Shown here piece after piece: positions 8,095-16,610 of a stretch of DNA of 64,000 nucleotides. How positions within the stretch are numbered: position 1 is the stretch's first letter; every line of letters begins with the position of its first letter. Under the pieces are notes generated by a model, which saw nothing but the letters and a program-made list of their open reading frames with translations, was not told the DNA's origin and ran no database searches. The stretch is taken from contig DASXMW010000226.1 in the NCBI GenBank assembly GCA_036495425.1, positions 6,958-70,957 on the forward strand. Direction: 5' to 3'. The DNA is from Bog-532 sp036495425. GTDB lineage: Bacteria; Actinomycetota; Actinomycetes; Streptosporangiales; Streptosporangiaceae. A program made the position numbers and the translations under genes.

Positions 8095-8844
8095 TCAGGG
8101 GGTCTCGGGCTGGCCCTGGGACTTGCCCCAGGAGTCGGGGATCGTGGTGTAGCCGTGCCCGCTGTAGGTGCCGATCTCGTCGGCCAGCGAGGACGACGTC
8201 AGCCCGTCCCCGGCTTTGAGGGCGGACAGGATCAGCGAGTAGGCCCCGTTGTTCAGGTAGGCCACGGTGGCGTCCACGCCGTCCTGGACCGAGGGGTAGG
8301 AGTACAGCGAGTAGCAGCAGCCCTCGGCCTTGATCGGGGTGCCACCGTAGCCGGGCTGGCTGACGTTGACCGGGTTGTTGGCCCCGACGATCCCGTACGG
8401 CGGCGACCCGGCTTCGTTCTGCATCCAGTAGCCGAGCGAGCTGACGTTGGCGTCGGTGATGGGGTCGCCCAGGCCCTTGAGGATGGCTTCGGACCAGGCC
8501 AGCTCGTTCGACCCCCTGGGGGTCTCGTACTCGGCCGTGGCCTGGGGCGTGAGCGTCGAGGACGGCGCTGAGGCGGCCGGCGCCGGGGTGGGCGAGGCGG
8601 GCGGCGTGGACGGAGCCTGCGTTGGGCTCGGGGCCGGACGGGCCCTGGGCGGCCGGGCCTGGGCCATCTCGGGCGGCCGGATCATCACCGCCGCGCCGTC
8701 CGGGCTGCCCTGGTTGTGCGTGGGGGCGGCGGTGGCCGGGCGGAGCTGGCTCTCGGCGGCGACGTTGCGGTGCGGGCCGGGGACGACGGTGAACGCGGCG
8801 ACTCCGAACGCGCCGAGGGCGACCGCGGCCACGGCCCAGCTCAC
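8095..8844 (-). CDS. Membrane-anchored protein with lysozyme-like C-terminal domain
   Basis: The frame from GTG 8844 gives 249 aa: a membrane segment at residues 3-21, an alanine/proline/threonine-rich linker to about residue 110, and a compact domain (WSEAILKGLGDPITDANVSS, GYWMQNEAGSPPYGIVGANN, VQDGVDATVAYL). This resembles the lysozyme-like domain found in actinobacterial and phage cell-wall proteins; the glutamate in MQNEAG would be the catalytic candidate. The reading continues 17 codons upstream to an ATT at 8895 (IDLLTRLRDTG), six bases after a TAGCAT -10. The true start may therefore be there, giving a cytoplasmic tail before the membrane helix. Its position after the envelope operon suits peptidoglycan work, but activity is inferred. 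Confidence 0.6.
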   Translation of the reverse strand: MSWAVAAVALGAFGVAAFTVVPGPHRNVAAESQLRPATAAPTHNQGSPDGAAVMIRPPEMAQARPPRARPAPSPTQAPSTPPASPTPAPAASAPSSTLTPQATAEYETPRGSNELAWSEAILKGLGDPITDANVSSLGYWMQNEAGSPPYGIVGANNPVNVSQPGYGGTPIKAEGCCYSLYSYPSVQDGVDATVAYLNNGAYSLILSALKAGDGLTSSSLADEIGTYSGHGYTTIPDSWGKSQGQPETP

Positions 8845-8959
8845 CCGGACGGCGGTGCCGTTCCCGGTGTCGCGGAGGCGAGTCAGCAGGTCAATGGCTG
8901 GATGCTAGTGGATCTTCGGATCAGGCAGAGAACGAAACGCGGAAATAGGGGCGTGCCGG

Positions 8960-10141
8960 TTAATTTCCGTCCAGCTCGCGCGGGCTGCCGCTGACCTCCC
9001 GGTAGACGGCCAGGGCGGCCTCGGTGGCCTGGTTGACCGAGGGCAGAGTGCGGGCCCGGTCCTGAGCCGCCTCGGCCAGCCGGGTGGCCAGGGCGCCGTC
9101 GGTCAGCACCCGGCGGACGGCGGCGGCCAGCGCGGCCGGGTCGTCCGGCGGGACCAGCAGGGCGGCGTCGTCGCCGGTCAGGTCGGGGGTGCCGCCGGCC
9201 CGGGTGGCCACGATGGGGCGGCCGGCCCGCAGGGCCTCGGCGAGGATGAGCGGCTGGCCTTCCCAGCGGCTGGGCAGCACGAACACGGTGGCCGCGGCCA
9301 GCAGGGCGGCCACGTCGCTGCGCTGGCCGAGCAGGACCACCGCGTCACCGAGCGGGGCGGCGGCCGCGGCCAGTTCGTCGCGCAGCGGGCCCGAGCCGGC
9401 GATGGCCAGCCGCGGCGCCGGGGACAGGTCCTGCCAGGCGCGGGCGGCCTCGATCAGGGTGGCGAAGCCCTTCTGCGGGGCCAGGCGTCCGGCGGCCAGG
9501 ATCAGCGGGCGGTCCTGGCTGCCGAGTTCCTGGCCGATCGCGTCCGGGGTGGCCGGGGCGTCCGGGGTGGCGGGGGCCGTCGCGGTGGCCGGGGTGGCCG
9601 GGCTGTAGGGCGGGACCAGGGCGCGGCGGACGTCGCGGGCGCCGGCCCGGCGCATCCGCTCCTCCAGGTCGCCGGACACACACAGCGTCACGGCCGCGCT
9701 GCGGGCGGCCAGGAACTGCAGGCCCTGGTACACGGTGGCGCTGGCCCCATGGGCGGGTGGCGCGTTGTGCACCGTGACCACCAGCGGCAAGGCCGCCCGG
9801 GAAGGACGGGTGGCGAGGGTGAGAGCCAGTGCGGCCAGCGCGCCGGCCCGCAGGCCGTGGGCGTGCACCACGTCCGGCCGTTCCCGGCTCAGCACCCGCC
9901 GCAGCCGCAGCACGGCCAGCCCGTCCCGGACGCTGGGCCGGTCACCGAACTGGACGGTCTCGAACCGGACCGGGGCCGCGCCGGGCCGGGCCGGGCCCAG
10001 CCCCTCGCCGAAGTCCCGCGCATGCTCAGACGGCCCGCAGACCACGGCGGGCACGCCGCGGACCGCGCAGCCGGCCGCCAGCATCTGCACGTGGCGCAGG
10101 GTGCCGCCGGCGGTGGTGCCGAGCACGAGCGCGACTTTCAC
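8960..10141 (-). CDS. Glycosyltransferase family 4 protein
   Basis: This 393-aa GT-B glycosyltransferase starts at GTG 10141, overlapping the murJ-type stop by four bases (GTGA), so translation is coupled. The N-terminal half has GTTAGGTLRHVQMLAAG and PDVVHAHGLRAGALAAL; the C-terminal half has ILAAGRLAPQKGFATLIEAA, FVLPSRWEGQPLILAEAL and the ensuing RAGRPIVATRAGG. The EGQPLILAEAL segment is the EX7E-like nucleotide-sugar site. A short alanine/threonine/proline repeat (about residues 185-205) links the two domains. As the last gene of the steA-steB-mraY-like-murJ operon, it probably adds a sugar to a lipid-linked or envelope glycan. Donor and acceptor are unknown. Confidence 0.88.
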   Translation of the reverse strand: MKVALVLGTTAGGTLRHVQMLAAGCAVRGVPAVVCGPSEHARDFGEGLGPARPGAAPVRFETVQFGDRPSVRDGLAVLRLRRVLSRERPDVVHAHGLRAGALAALALTLATRPSRAALPLVVTVHNAPPAHGASATVYQGLQFLAARSAAVTLCVSGDLEERMRRAGARDVRRALVPPYSPATPATATAPATPDAPATPDAIGQELGSQDRPLILAAGRLAPQKGFATLIEAARAWQDLSPAPRLAIAGSGPLRDELAAAAAPLGDAVVLLGQRSDVAALLAAATVFVLPSRWEGQPLILAEALRAGRPIVATRAGGTPDLTGDDAALLVPPDDPAALAAAVRRVLTDGALATRLAEAAQDRARTLPSVNQATEAALAVYREVSGSPRELDGN

Positions 10142-11814
10142 TGGGGGCTCCCGGCGGGGTCATCGGGGGTGGGCGGGCGGCCGCGGCCCAGGCGGCTGAG
10201 CAGGCGGGCGGTGACGGCCCGCAGGTCGCCGCCGTCGGTCAGGAAGGTCACGCCCAGGAACGCTACCGTGGCCACGGTAGCGGCCAGCACGGTGACGCCC
10301 GCGCTGGGCAGGAACCCGTGCACGGGCAGGGCCCGGGCCACGCCGAATCCCGCCGCCGCCCCGGCCAGGCCGCCGGCCAGCCCAGCCAGGGCGGCGCGGG
10401 GCAGCCCGGCCAGCGCGGCCGGCCCCAGGGCCCGCCGCACCGCCACGGTCAGCGCGATCCCGGCGGCGATCAGCCCGATGGTGGTGCCCAGGCCGAGCGC
10501 GGGCACCACCCAGCCGCGGGGCACGAACGGCACGATGGCCAGGTCGGCCGCGATGACCAGCAGCCAGCCGCCGGTCATGGCCACCGCCGTGACCCGGGTG
10601 CGCCCGGCCGCGTACAGGATCCGTGACAGCGTGGCGGTCAGCCCGTATCCGGCCAGGCCCGGCGCGAACAGGGCCAGCGAGCCGGCCAGCTGGTGCGCCT
10701 GGCTGGTGTCGTGACTGCTGAACACCTGGGCCAGCGGCAGGCAGGCGCCGGCCAGCACCGCCGCCCCCAGCCAGGACATCAGCATCACGGCCCGGCTGGC
10801 GGCGGCGCTGGTGGCCCGGAACTCGGCGCCGTCCGCCGTCTGCGCCGACAGCAGCGGGAACGCGCTGGTGGCCACGGGCACGGCCAGGCTCGCGTAGATG
10901 ATGAAGAACACCTGCCAGCCGTAGCTGTACAGGACGAGGGCGCCGTTGCCGCCGCGGGCATTGGACAGCACGATCGCGGCCACGGTCGACAGGTCCTGGG
11001 CGATCAGCGTGAGCACGCCCGCCACCGCCAGCCGGGAGACCCGGCCCGCCACGCCGTCGGGGAACCGCAGCGCGGGCCGCAGCCCCAGCCGCAGCCGGCC
11101 GACCGGGAACGCCCCGGTCAGGGCCAGGGCCAGCACCCCGGCGGTGGTGCCCAGGGACAGGGTCAGCTCGGCGCTGGCGGGCAGGGCCCCGGGGCGGTTC
11201 TGGAAGCCGTGCCCGAGGGCCCCGAACGCGAAGTAGGCCGCCACCACGACCACGCTGGACACGATCGGGGCCAGGGCCGGGGCCGTGAACCGGCGGTGCG
11301 ACTGCAGGATGCCGTACAGCACCACGGCCAGCCCGTAGAGCGGGATCTGGGGCGCGAACGCGACCAGCATCCGGCCGCTGGCGGCCAGCGTGGCCGCGTG
11401 CGCGCAGCCCCGGGCGGCCGGGATCAGCACCGTGGTCAGCGGGCCCGCGATCAGCGCGATGACCACCGCGGCCGGCACCAGCAGCAGCACGGTCCAGGTC
11501 AGCAGGGCCGACGCGATCCGCCGGGCCTCGGCCGCGCCGTCCCGGCCGCGGGCCAGCGGGCCGGCCAGGACCGGCACCACCGCGCTGGTCAGGGCGCCCC
11601 CCAGCACGATGTCGTAGATGATGTTGGGCACCTGGTTGGCCGTGGTGTAGGCGGTGCCCACGCAGCTGGCCCCGACCGTGTGCGCGAACACCAGCTGGCG
11701 GCCGAACCCCACCACGCCGGAGGCCACGGTGAGCACGCCGATGATCGCGGCGGCCCGGCCGATGCCCCGACCTGGCTGCTGGTCGGCGCCCCGCTCGGCC
11801 ACCGGCGCGGTCAC
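10138..11814 (-). CDS. MurJ/MviN-type lipid II flippase family protein
   Basis: The 558-aa polytopic membrane protein has about fourteen hydrophobic segments and belongs to the MOP superfamily (MurJ/MviN). Recognisable stretches are SGVVGFGRQLVFAHTVGA, ANQVPNIIYDIVLGGALTSA, YGWQVFFIIYASLAVPVATS and ATLSRILYAAGRTRV. MurJ moves lipid II or a related polyprenyl-linked sugar across the membrane. It is encoded 10 bp after an MraY-like gene and overlaps a glycosyltransferase gene, so it may be a second, specialised flippase rather than the main MurJ. GTG 11814 is the start. Confidence 0.88.
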   Translation of the reverse strand: MTAPVAERGADQQPGRGIGRAAAIIGVLTVASGVVGFGRQLVFAHTVGASCVGTAYTTANQVPNIIYDIVLGGALTSAVVPVLAGPLARGRDGAAEARRIASALLTWTVLLLVPAAVVIALIAGPLTTVLIPAARGCAHAATLAASGRMLVAFAPQIPLYGLAVVLYGILQSHRRFTAPALAPIVSSVVVVAAYFAFGALGHGFQNRPGALPASAELTLSLGTTAGVLALALTGAFPVGRLRLGLRPALRFPDGVAGRVSRLAVAGVLTLIAQDLSTVAAIVLSNARGGNGALVLYSYGWQVFFIIYASLAVPVATSAFPLLSAQTADGAEFRATSAAASRAVMLMSWLGAAVLAGACLPLAQVFSSHDTSQAHQLAGSLALFAPGLAGYGLTATLSRILYAAGRTRVTAVAMTGGWLLVIAADLAIVPFVPRGWVVPALGLGTTIGLIAAGIALTVAVRRALGPAALAGLPRAALAGLAGGLAGAAAGFGVARALPVHGFLPSAGVTVLAATVATVAFLGVTFLTDGGDLRAVTARLLSRLGRGRPPTPDDPAGSPQ

Positions 11815-11824
11815 GGAGTCGCGG

Positions 11825-12760
11825 TCACGGGGTGGGCACGGCGGCGGCAGGCGTCTCCGTGGCCGGGGTGCCGGTCTTGTGGCCGTTGGCGCTGGCCGGG
11901 GCGGCGGCGTGGGCCGGGCGGCGGCCCAGCATGTCCAGCCAGTGCAGCGGCGGCGTGCGCCGGATGACCTTGGTGAAGCTGACCACCTCGCTGACCGCGG
12001 TCAGCCCGGTCACCCCGGCCAGCAGGGCCAGCCGGCTGCGCCGGGTCAGGCTCGCCGCGGCGGCCGCGCCGAGCATGGCCCCGAGACTGTTGGCGCCGGC
12101 GTCGCCGAGCATGGCTCGCTCGCCGAGGTCGTCCGGGAGCAGGGCCGCGGCCGCGCCGAGCGGGACGGCCACCGTGGCCGCTCCCCCGCGCGGGCCGGGC
12201 TTGGCGGCCAGCTGGGTGAGGCCGATCGGGAGCCCGGCCGCCAGCGTGACCTTGATCGCGCGGCCGGGGCGGAGGTCGAACAGGTTCAGCAAATTGGCGC
12301 TGCCCGCCACCAGGGCCGTGTTGATGGCCACGTCCACGGGCGGGCCGCCGGTCAGCGCGGCCGCGACCAGGCCGGTGGCGCCGATGCCACCTAGCTTGAC
12401 CGAGCCGGTGGTGATCTCGCCGTGGGCCAGCGCGCCCAGGTGGCCCTTGAAGCCGCGCTTGGCCCCGGACCCGGCGATGTCGTCGTAGCCGCCGAACGCC
12501 CCGGCCCCGGCGGCCGCGGCCACCAGGGCGGCCCGGGTGCGGACGGGCAGGCCCGGCGCGATCAGCGCGGCCGCGGCCCCGGCCGCGGCCACCGCCGGAC
12601 CTTCCAGCAGCGTGACCGGCTCACCGCGGTGGTTGGTCCGGCTCCACTGGGTGGCGCCGCCCGGCGGGTTGCGGGTCAGCGCCGTGTAGGCGGCCCGGGC
12701 CGCCGCCGCCGCGATGACCGCCGTCGCGGCCGAAGCCGCCGCACGCCGGGCCTTGGTCAT
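11825..12760 (-). CDS. MraY/WecA-like polyprenyl-phosphate sugar-phosphate transferase family protein
   Basis: The 311-aa integral membrane protein keeps GGYDDIAGSGAKRGFKGHLG, NLLNLFDLRPGRAIK and AMLGDAGANSLGAMLGA. These are recognisable cytoplasmic loops of the MraY/WecA family, which joins a sugar-1-phosphate to undecaprenyl phosphate. The sequence is shorter and more alanine-rich than true MraY, so it is more likely a paralogue used with the downstream flippase and glycosyltransferase. The ATG directly abuts the TAG of steB with no spacer. The C-terminus is a soluble proline/alanine/threonine tail. Confidence 0.78.
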   Translation of the reverse strand: MTKARRAAASAATAVIAAAAARAAYTALTRNPPGGATQWSRTNHRGEPVTLLEGPAVAAAGAAAALIAPGLPVRTRAALVAAAAGAGAFGGYDDIAGSGAKRGFKGHLGALAHGEITTGSVKLGGIGATGLVAAALTGGPPVDVAINTALVAGSANLLNLFDLRPGRAIKVTLAAGLPIGLTQLAAKPGPRGGAATVAVPLGAAAALLPDDLGERAMLGDAGANSLGAMLGAAAAASLTRRSRLALLAGVTGLTAVSEVVSFTKVIRRTPPLHWLDMLGRRPAHAAAPASANGHKTGTPATETPAAAVPTP

Positions 12761-13846
12761 CTACTTCCCCTTAGAAGAATTTTTCTGCGAGGCACTCGAT
12801 GAGGCACTCGGGGTCGGCGCCGGGCTGGGTCCCGCAGAGTTAGCGTTCGACTGAGTACCGAAGCTACCGGGCTTGTGCCCGTTCATCTGCTGCTCCAGCG
12901 CCTGGACGGCAACGATTTGGCCAACGACCGAGTCGGCGTTGTCGACGGTGGAGGCGTTGTTGGCGGCACCGCTGGACCGCACGGCCGAGATCGCGCTGCC
13001 CTGGCCGGACCCGGACGACGAGCCGGCCACCAGCGTGGCCTGGCTGGCCTGGCCGAACTCCTGGGCCAGGGCCACCACGGCCTGGTTGACCGGGTCGGAG
13101 TTGCCGTCCTGAGGCGCGGTGGCCGGGGTCACGATGACCGCCAGCGTGGCCCCGGACGTGGGGTGGCCGCTGACCGAGATGAACTGACCGGCCGAGAAGC
13201 TGGACACGATGGTCTGCGCGTCCTGGTTGCTGATCGACCCGTTGCTGTTGCCATTGCTGTTGCTGTTGCTGTTGCCGGAGTTGCCGTTCCCGTTCCCGTT
13301 CTTGCCGTTGCCCGACTTGCCGCCGGACCCGGAGTTGCCGTCCTTGGACACCAGCGCGGCCGCCAGCACCTGGGCCGCCTGCTGCTGCGGGCTGCCGTTG
13401 GTCAGCGTCATGCCGGACGGCGTCGCCTGCTGGGTGAGCTGGTCGAGCAGGCTCAGGTTGCCGGCGCTGGTGTCGGCGAACTTGGCCGACAGCGCGACCT
13501 GGCCGCTGACCGTGGCGCCGGCGTCGGTCAGGCCGGTCTTGATGCCGTTGACCACGCTGCCGGGGGCGCCCGGGGTGGTCACGATGACGACCCGCTTGCT
13601 GTCCAGCAGGTGCTTGACCAGCACCGGCTCGGCCGCCTGGGCGAACTGGCGGTCGCCCTGGACCTGCTGCTGGAGGGTGCTGTTCTGGTTGTCGGCCGCC
13701 TCCAGCTTGGCGCTCAGCGCACTCGAGGTGCGATCCAGCGCGGAGAAGGCGGCGCCCCGTAGCTCGGTCGAGCCGAGCACGATCCCGACCGCCAGGGCCA
13801 GGAAGACGGCGACGATGGAAACCAGGTGGTAACGGAAATCAATCAC
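12761..13846 (-). CDS. steB: SteB-like copper-transporter-family (MctB fold) division protein
   Basis: GTG 13846 starts VIDFRYHLVSIVAVFLALAV, an N-terminal membrane anchor (residues 6-24). A coiled coil follows (LDRTSSALSAKLEAADNQ), then an extracytoplasmic domain of the copper-transporter/MctB family, 361 aa in total. The start overlaps the steA stop by four bases (GTGA). SteA-SteB pairs are known in streptomycetes and corynebacteria to act at the division septum and control peptidoglycan hydrolases. Residues about 170-202 are an Asn/Gly/Ser low-complexity insert coded by hexanucleotide-like repeats. The C-terminus is a serine/alanine/lysine tail. Confidence 0.82.
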   Translation of the reverse strand: MIDFRYHLVSIVAVFLALAVGIVLGSTELRGAAFSALDRTSSALSAKLEAADNQNSTLQQQVQGDRQFAQAAEPVLVKHLLDSKRVVIVTTPGAPGSVVNGIKTGLTDAGATVSGQVALSAKFADTSAGNLSLLDQLTQQATPSGMTLTNGSPQQQAAQVLAAALVSKDGNSGSGGKSGNGKNGNGNGNSGNSNSNSNGNSNGSISNQDAQTIVSSFSAGQFISVSGHPTSGATLAVIVTPATAPQDGNSDPVNQAVVALAQEFGQASQATLVAGSSSGSGQGSAISAVRSSGAANNASTVDNADSVVGQIVAVQALEQQMNGHKPGSFGTQSNANSAGPSPAPTPSASSSASQKNSSKGK

Positions 13847-15039
13847 GTAAACAATCCGGTCAGCCAGGACACGAACGAATGCCACGTTGCGTCGAAGTAT
13901 CGGACGAGGATGGGCTCGGCCGGTGAGGCGGCCACCGCGACGAGCACGGTCACGGCCGCGGCCAGCGCCAGCACGACCAGGGACCAGCTGGAGATCCGGC
14001 TCCGGTAGAGCCGGCTGACCCCCTTGGCGTTGACGATCTTGGTGCCGACGCGGAGCTGAGTCAGGAACGTGCTGGCCATCCCGGACCGGCCCTTGTCGAG
14101 GAACTCCTCCAGGGTCCAGTGGGTACCCACGGCCACGATCAGGCTGGCGCCCTTGCCGTCGGCCAGCAGCAGGGCCACGTCCTCGCTGGTACCCGCGGCC
14201 GGGCAGACCGCCGCGACCAGGCCCAGCTCGTTGACCCGGTTCAGGCCGGGAGCCCGGCCGTCGGCGTAGGCGTGCACGATCAGCTCGGCCCCGCAGCGCA
14301 GGGTCTCGTCGGTGACCGAGTCCATGTCGCCGACGATGGCGTCGGGTACGTACCCGGCCTCGAGCAGGGCGTCGGCGCCGCCGTCCACCCCCACCAGCAC
14401 CGGCCGGTACTCGCGGATGTAGGGGCGCAGGGCGGCCAGGTCCTCGCGGTAGTGGTAGCCGCGGACGACGACCAGGACGTGCCGGCCGTCCATCCGGGTT
14501 GTGATCTCGGGCACCGCCACCCCGTCCACCAGGAGCTCGTGTTCCCGCTTGAGGAACTCCATGGTGTTGGCGGCGAACGCCTCGATCTGGGTGACGATCC
14601 CGGCCCGGGCCTCGGCCATCATGGCGTCGACCGAATCCGGGGTCTGCGGCGTGCCCTTGGCCGCCACCTGCTCGCCCATGTACAGGGTGTCGCCGTCCAG
14701 GCGGACGGTGGCGCCCTCGCGGACCCGGCTGAACACGTCCTGGCCCACGTCGTCGACGAGCGGGATACCCGCTTCCATCAGCAGTTGCGGGCCCAGGTTG
14801 GGGTACCGGCCGCTCATGCTGACCGCCGCGTTGACCACGGCCGACACCTTCCGGCTGATCAGCGCGTCGGCCGCCACCCGGTCCAGGTCGACGTGGTCGA
14901 TGATGGCGATGTCACCGGGCTCGAGCCGTTTGGTGAGGTTCTTGGTCCGGCGGTCCAGGCGCGCCGGGGCGACCACCCCGGGAAGCTCGTTGGACTTTCC
15001 GCGGCGGATAGCCGGGATCCTTACGGACGGCACCTTCAT
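13843..15039 (-). CDS. steA: SteA-like cytokinetic protein
   Basis: The 398-aa protein starts at ATG 15039 (MKVPSVRIPAIRRGKSNELP). The central region carries a thiamine-pyrophosphokinase-like fold (VGVDGGADALLEAGYVPDAI then VGDMDSVTDE). A single membrane helix (SLVVLALAAAVTVLVAVAA) lies near residue 350-372 with a short external tail. This is the layout of SteA, which partners SteB at the division septum. It is the first gene of a tightly overlapped five-gene operon. The usual upstream neighbour recN is not adjacent here but about 13.8 kb away. Confidence 0.85.
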   Translation of the reverse strand: MKVPSVRIPAIRRGKSNELPGVVAPARLDRRTKNLTKRLEPGDIAIIDHVDLDRVAADALISRKVSAVVNAAVSMSGRYPNLGPQLLMEAGIPLVDDVGQDVFSRVREGATVRLDGDTLYMGEQVAAKGTPQTPDSVDAMMAEARAGIVTQIEAFAANTMEFLKREHELLVDGVAVPEITTRMDGRHVLVVVRGYHYREDLAALRPYIREYRPVLVGVDGGADALLEAGYVPDAIVGDMDSVTDETLRCGAELIVHAYADGRAPGLNRVNELGLVAAVCPAAGTSEDVALLLADGKGASLIVAVGTHWTLEEFLDKGRSGMASTFLTQLRVGTKIVNAKGVSRLYRSRISSWSLVVLALAAAVTVLVAVAASPAEPILVRYFDATWHSFVSWLTGLFT

Positions 15040-15190
15040 CGTTGTTCCATCCTGCCAGAGGCCCCGAGCACACGCCGTCATCTCCATAACTACGGCGTGT
15101 TATTAAACACACGCAGATCGTATGCGTTTCGGAGCCGCGCCCCCTGTGGGTGAACAGCCCCCGGGCCCGGCCGTCACTCGGTGCTCTTTC

Positions 15191-15196
15191 CATAAT
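15191..15196 (+). promoter_or_regulatory. Candidate -10 (CATAAT) upstream of selD
   Basis: CATAAT lies about 70 bp before the selD ATG in a 225-bp divergent region shared with steA. No convincing -35 was seen. The same region holds an A/T-rich patch with short inverted repeats near 15094-15128. Confidence 0.35.
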
Positions 15197-15264
15197 GGGG
15201 GACGGCCGGGGATGCTCCGGCTTTTACCACACCTTGACCGCGCCGAGAAGGGACCTCCGACGTC

Positions 15265-16347
15265 ATGACCGAGCAGGCCGCTGAGAAGATCCGGCTCACT
15301 TCCCTGTCCCACGGCGCGGGCTGCGCCTGCAAGCTGCCGCTGGCCACGCTGGACCAGCTCATGGCCACCCTGGGCCAGGGGCCGGGGCTGGCCGGCGCCG
15401 CGGGTGACCTGCTGGTGGGGGCGGCCGAGGGGGACGACGCCGCCGTGCTCCGGCTGGACGACGACCGCGCGCTGGTGCTGACCACCGACTTCTTCACCCC
15501 GATCGTGGACGACGCGCGGGACTGGGGCCGGATCGCGGCCACCAACGCGATGTCCGACGTGTACGCCATGGGCGGCCGGCCGGTCATCGCGCTCAACCTG
15601 ACCGCCTGGCCTGGGCAGACCCTGCCGGTCGAGCTGCTGGCCGAGGTGCTGCGCGGCGGCGCCGAGGCCGCGGGGGCGGCGGGGTGCCTGGTGGTGGGCG
15701 GCCACACCATCGACGACCCGGAGCCCAAGTACGGGCTGGCCGTGGTGGGCATGGCCGACCCGGCCCGGCTGATGACCGTGGACCGGGCCCGCGGCGGTGA
15801 CCAGCTGGTGCTGACCAAGCCGATCGGCACCGGGGTGGTGGCCACCGCGCACAAGCGCGGGGCGGCCCCGGACGACGTGCTGGCCGCGGCGGTGGCCGCC
15901 ATGACCACGCTGAACGGGCCGGCCAGCGAGGCCGCGCTGGCGGCCGGGGTGCGGGCCGCCACCGACGTGACCGGGTTCGGCCTGCTCGGGCACTTGCACC
16001 GGATGCTGCGGGCCAGCGGCGTGGCCGCCGAGGTCTGGGCCGACCAGGTGCCGCTGCTGCCCGGGGCGGCCGGGCTGGCCGCGGCGGGCTTCGTCTCCGG
16101 CGGCACCAGCGCCAACATGTCCTACCTGTCCGGCGTGACCGACATCGATCCGGACACCGACCCGGACACGGCGGTGCTGCTGCACGACGCCCAGACCTCG
16201 GGCGGCCTGCTGATCGCGGTCCCGCCCGCGGACCTGGACCGGCTGCGGGAGGATCTGCGGGCCCGGGGCACGGAGGCGGCCCTGGTCGGCACGGTCCAGG
16301 CCGGGGAGGCGGGCCGGATCGCGGTACGGGCCACCACCCCGGTGTGA
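15265..16347 (+). CDS. selD: Selenide, water dikinase (selenophosphate synthetase)
   Basis: The 360-aa enzyme makes selenophosphate from selenide and ATP. The N-terminal active-site loop SHGAGCACKLP has the catalytic cysteine (the SHGAGCGCK position of E. coli SelD) and lysine; cysteine, not selenocysteine, is encoded. TTDFFTPIVDDARDWGRIAA, NAMSDVYAMGGRPVIALNL and VVGGHTIDDPEPKYG are the ATP/metal-binding AIR-synthase-type motifs. ATG 15265 follows GAGAAGGGACC. No selA, selB, selC or selenouridine-synthase gene is visible within the window. The next genes are egtABCD, so its selenophosphate could serve selenoprotein synthesis elsewhere or a small selenium metabolite; the latter is inference. 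Confidence 0.94.
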   Translation: MTEQAAEKIRLTSLSHGAGCACKLPLATLDQLMATLGQGPGLAGAAGDLLVGAAEGDDAAVLRLDDDRALVLTTDFFTPIVDDARDWGRIAATNAMSDVYAMGGRPVIALNLTAWPGQTLPVELLAEVLRGGAEAAGAAGCLVVGGHTIDDPEPKYGLAVVGMADPARLMTVDRARGGDQLVLTKPIGTGVVATAHKRGAAPDDVLAAAVAAMTTLNGPASEAALAAGVRAATDVTGFGLLGHLHRMLRASGVAAEVWADQVPLLPGAAGLAAAGFVSGGTSANMSYLSGVTDIDPDTDPDTAVLLHDAQTSGGLLIAVPPADLDRLREDLRARGTEAALVGTVQAGEAGRIAVRATTPV

Positions 16348-16492
16348 CCGGGCGGACCCTGACCGTGACCGGGCCGGTTCGCGGGCGGGCGTAAAAAGCG
16401 GGAATCCGGGTAACCGAGACATCGTTGTTGTCTGAGACCAGCACGCGGCCTTCAGAACGGAACCCCGGGTCTGATCAGCATGAGAAACGGCA

Positions 16493-16524
16493 CCGCCCGG
16501 TGCGCCTTGTCCGGCGCCGGGCGG
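16493..16524 (+). terminator. Hairpin between selD and the egt promoter
   Basis: An 11-bp stem with one G-U type mismatch and a 10-base loop ends 10 bp before the egtA promoter. It probably separates selD transcription from the egt operon. It lies about 145 bp after the selD stop; the intervening bases show no gene. Confidence 0.45.
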
Positions 16525-16534
16525 GGAGCCCGTT

Positions 16535-16557
16535 TTGTCAGACCCTTTTGTTACGTT
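16535..16557 (+). promoter_or_regulatory. PafBC/RecA-NDp-type promoter of the egtABCD operon
   Basis: TTGTCAGAC, 8 bases, TACGTT. The first nine bases are identical to the uvrA element, as is the flanking TT before and CC after. Spacing to the TAnnnT -10 is exactly eight. It lies 53 bp before the egtA GTG. Confidence 0.7.
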
Positions 16558-16610
16558 CGGCCTGAGATGTGCCCGCAGGTGCCTTCCCATGACGAACGAA
16601 CGGGGGAACC

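Noticed and set aside
8960..10141. Possible SenB (selenosugar synthase) to pair with selD
   Set aside because: The protein is an ordinary GT4 glycosyltransferase embedded in the envelope operon on the opposite strand.
13246..13335. CRISPR-like or tandem-repeat array
   Set aside because: Repeats are hexamer-scale, in frame inside steB and lack spacers.
15040..15264. Possible tRNA-Sec next to selD
   Set aside because: No cloverleaf with a long extra arm could be built from this region on either strand.
16348..16534. Possible riboswitch or small gene between selD and egtA
   Set aside because: Only a terminator-like hairpin and the promoter are evident; no conserved aptamer core or start/RBS pair was seen.
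16493..16557. LexA box upstream of the egt operon
   Set aside because: No GAAC-N4-GTTC (or GAACN4GTTY) is present; the fit is to the PafBC-type element instead.
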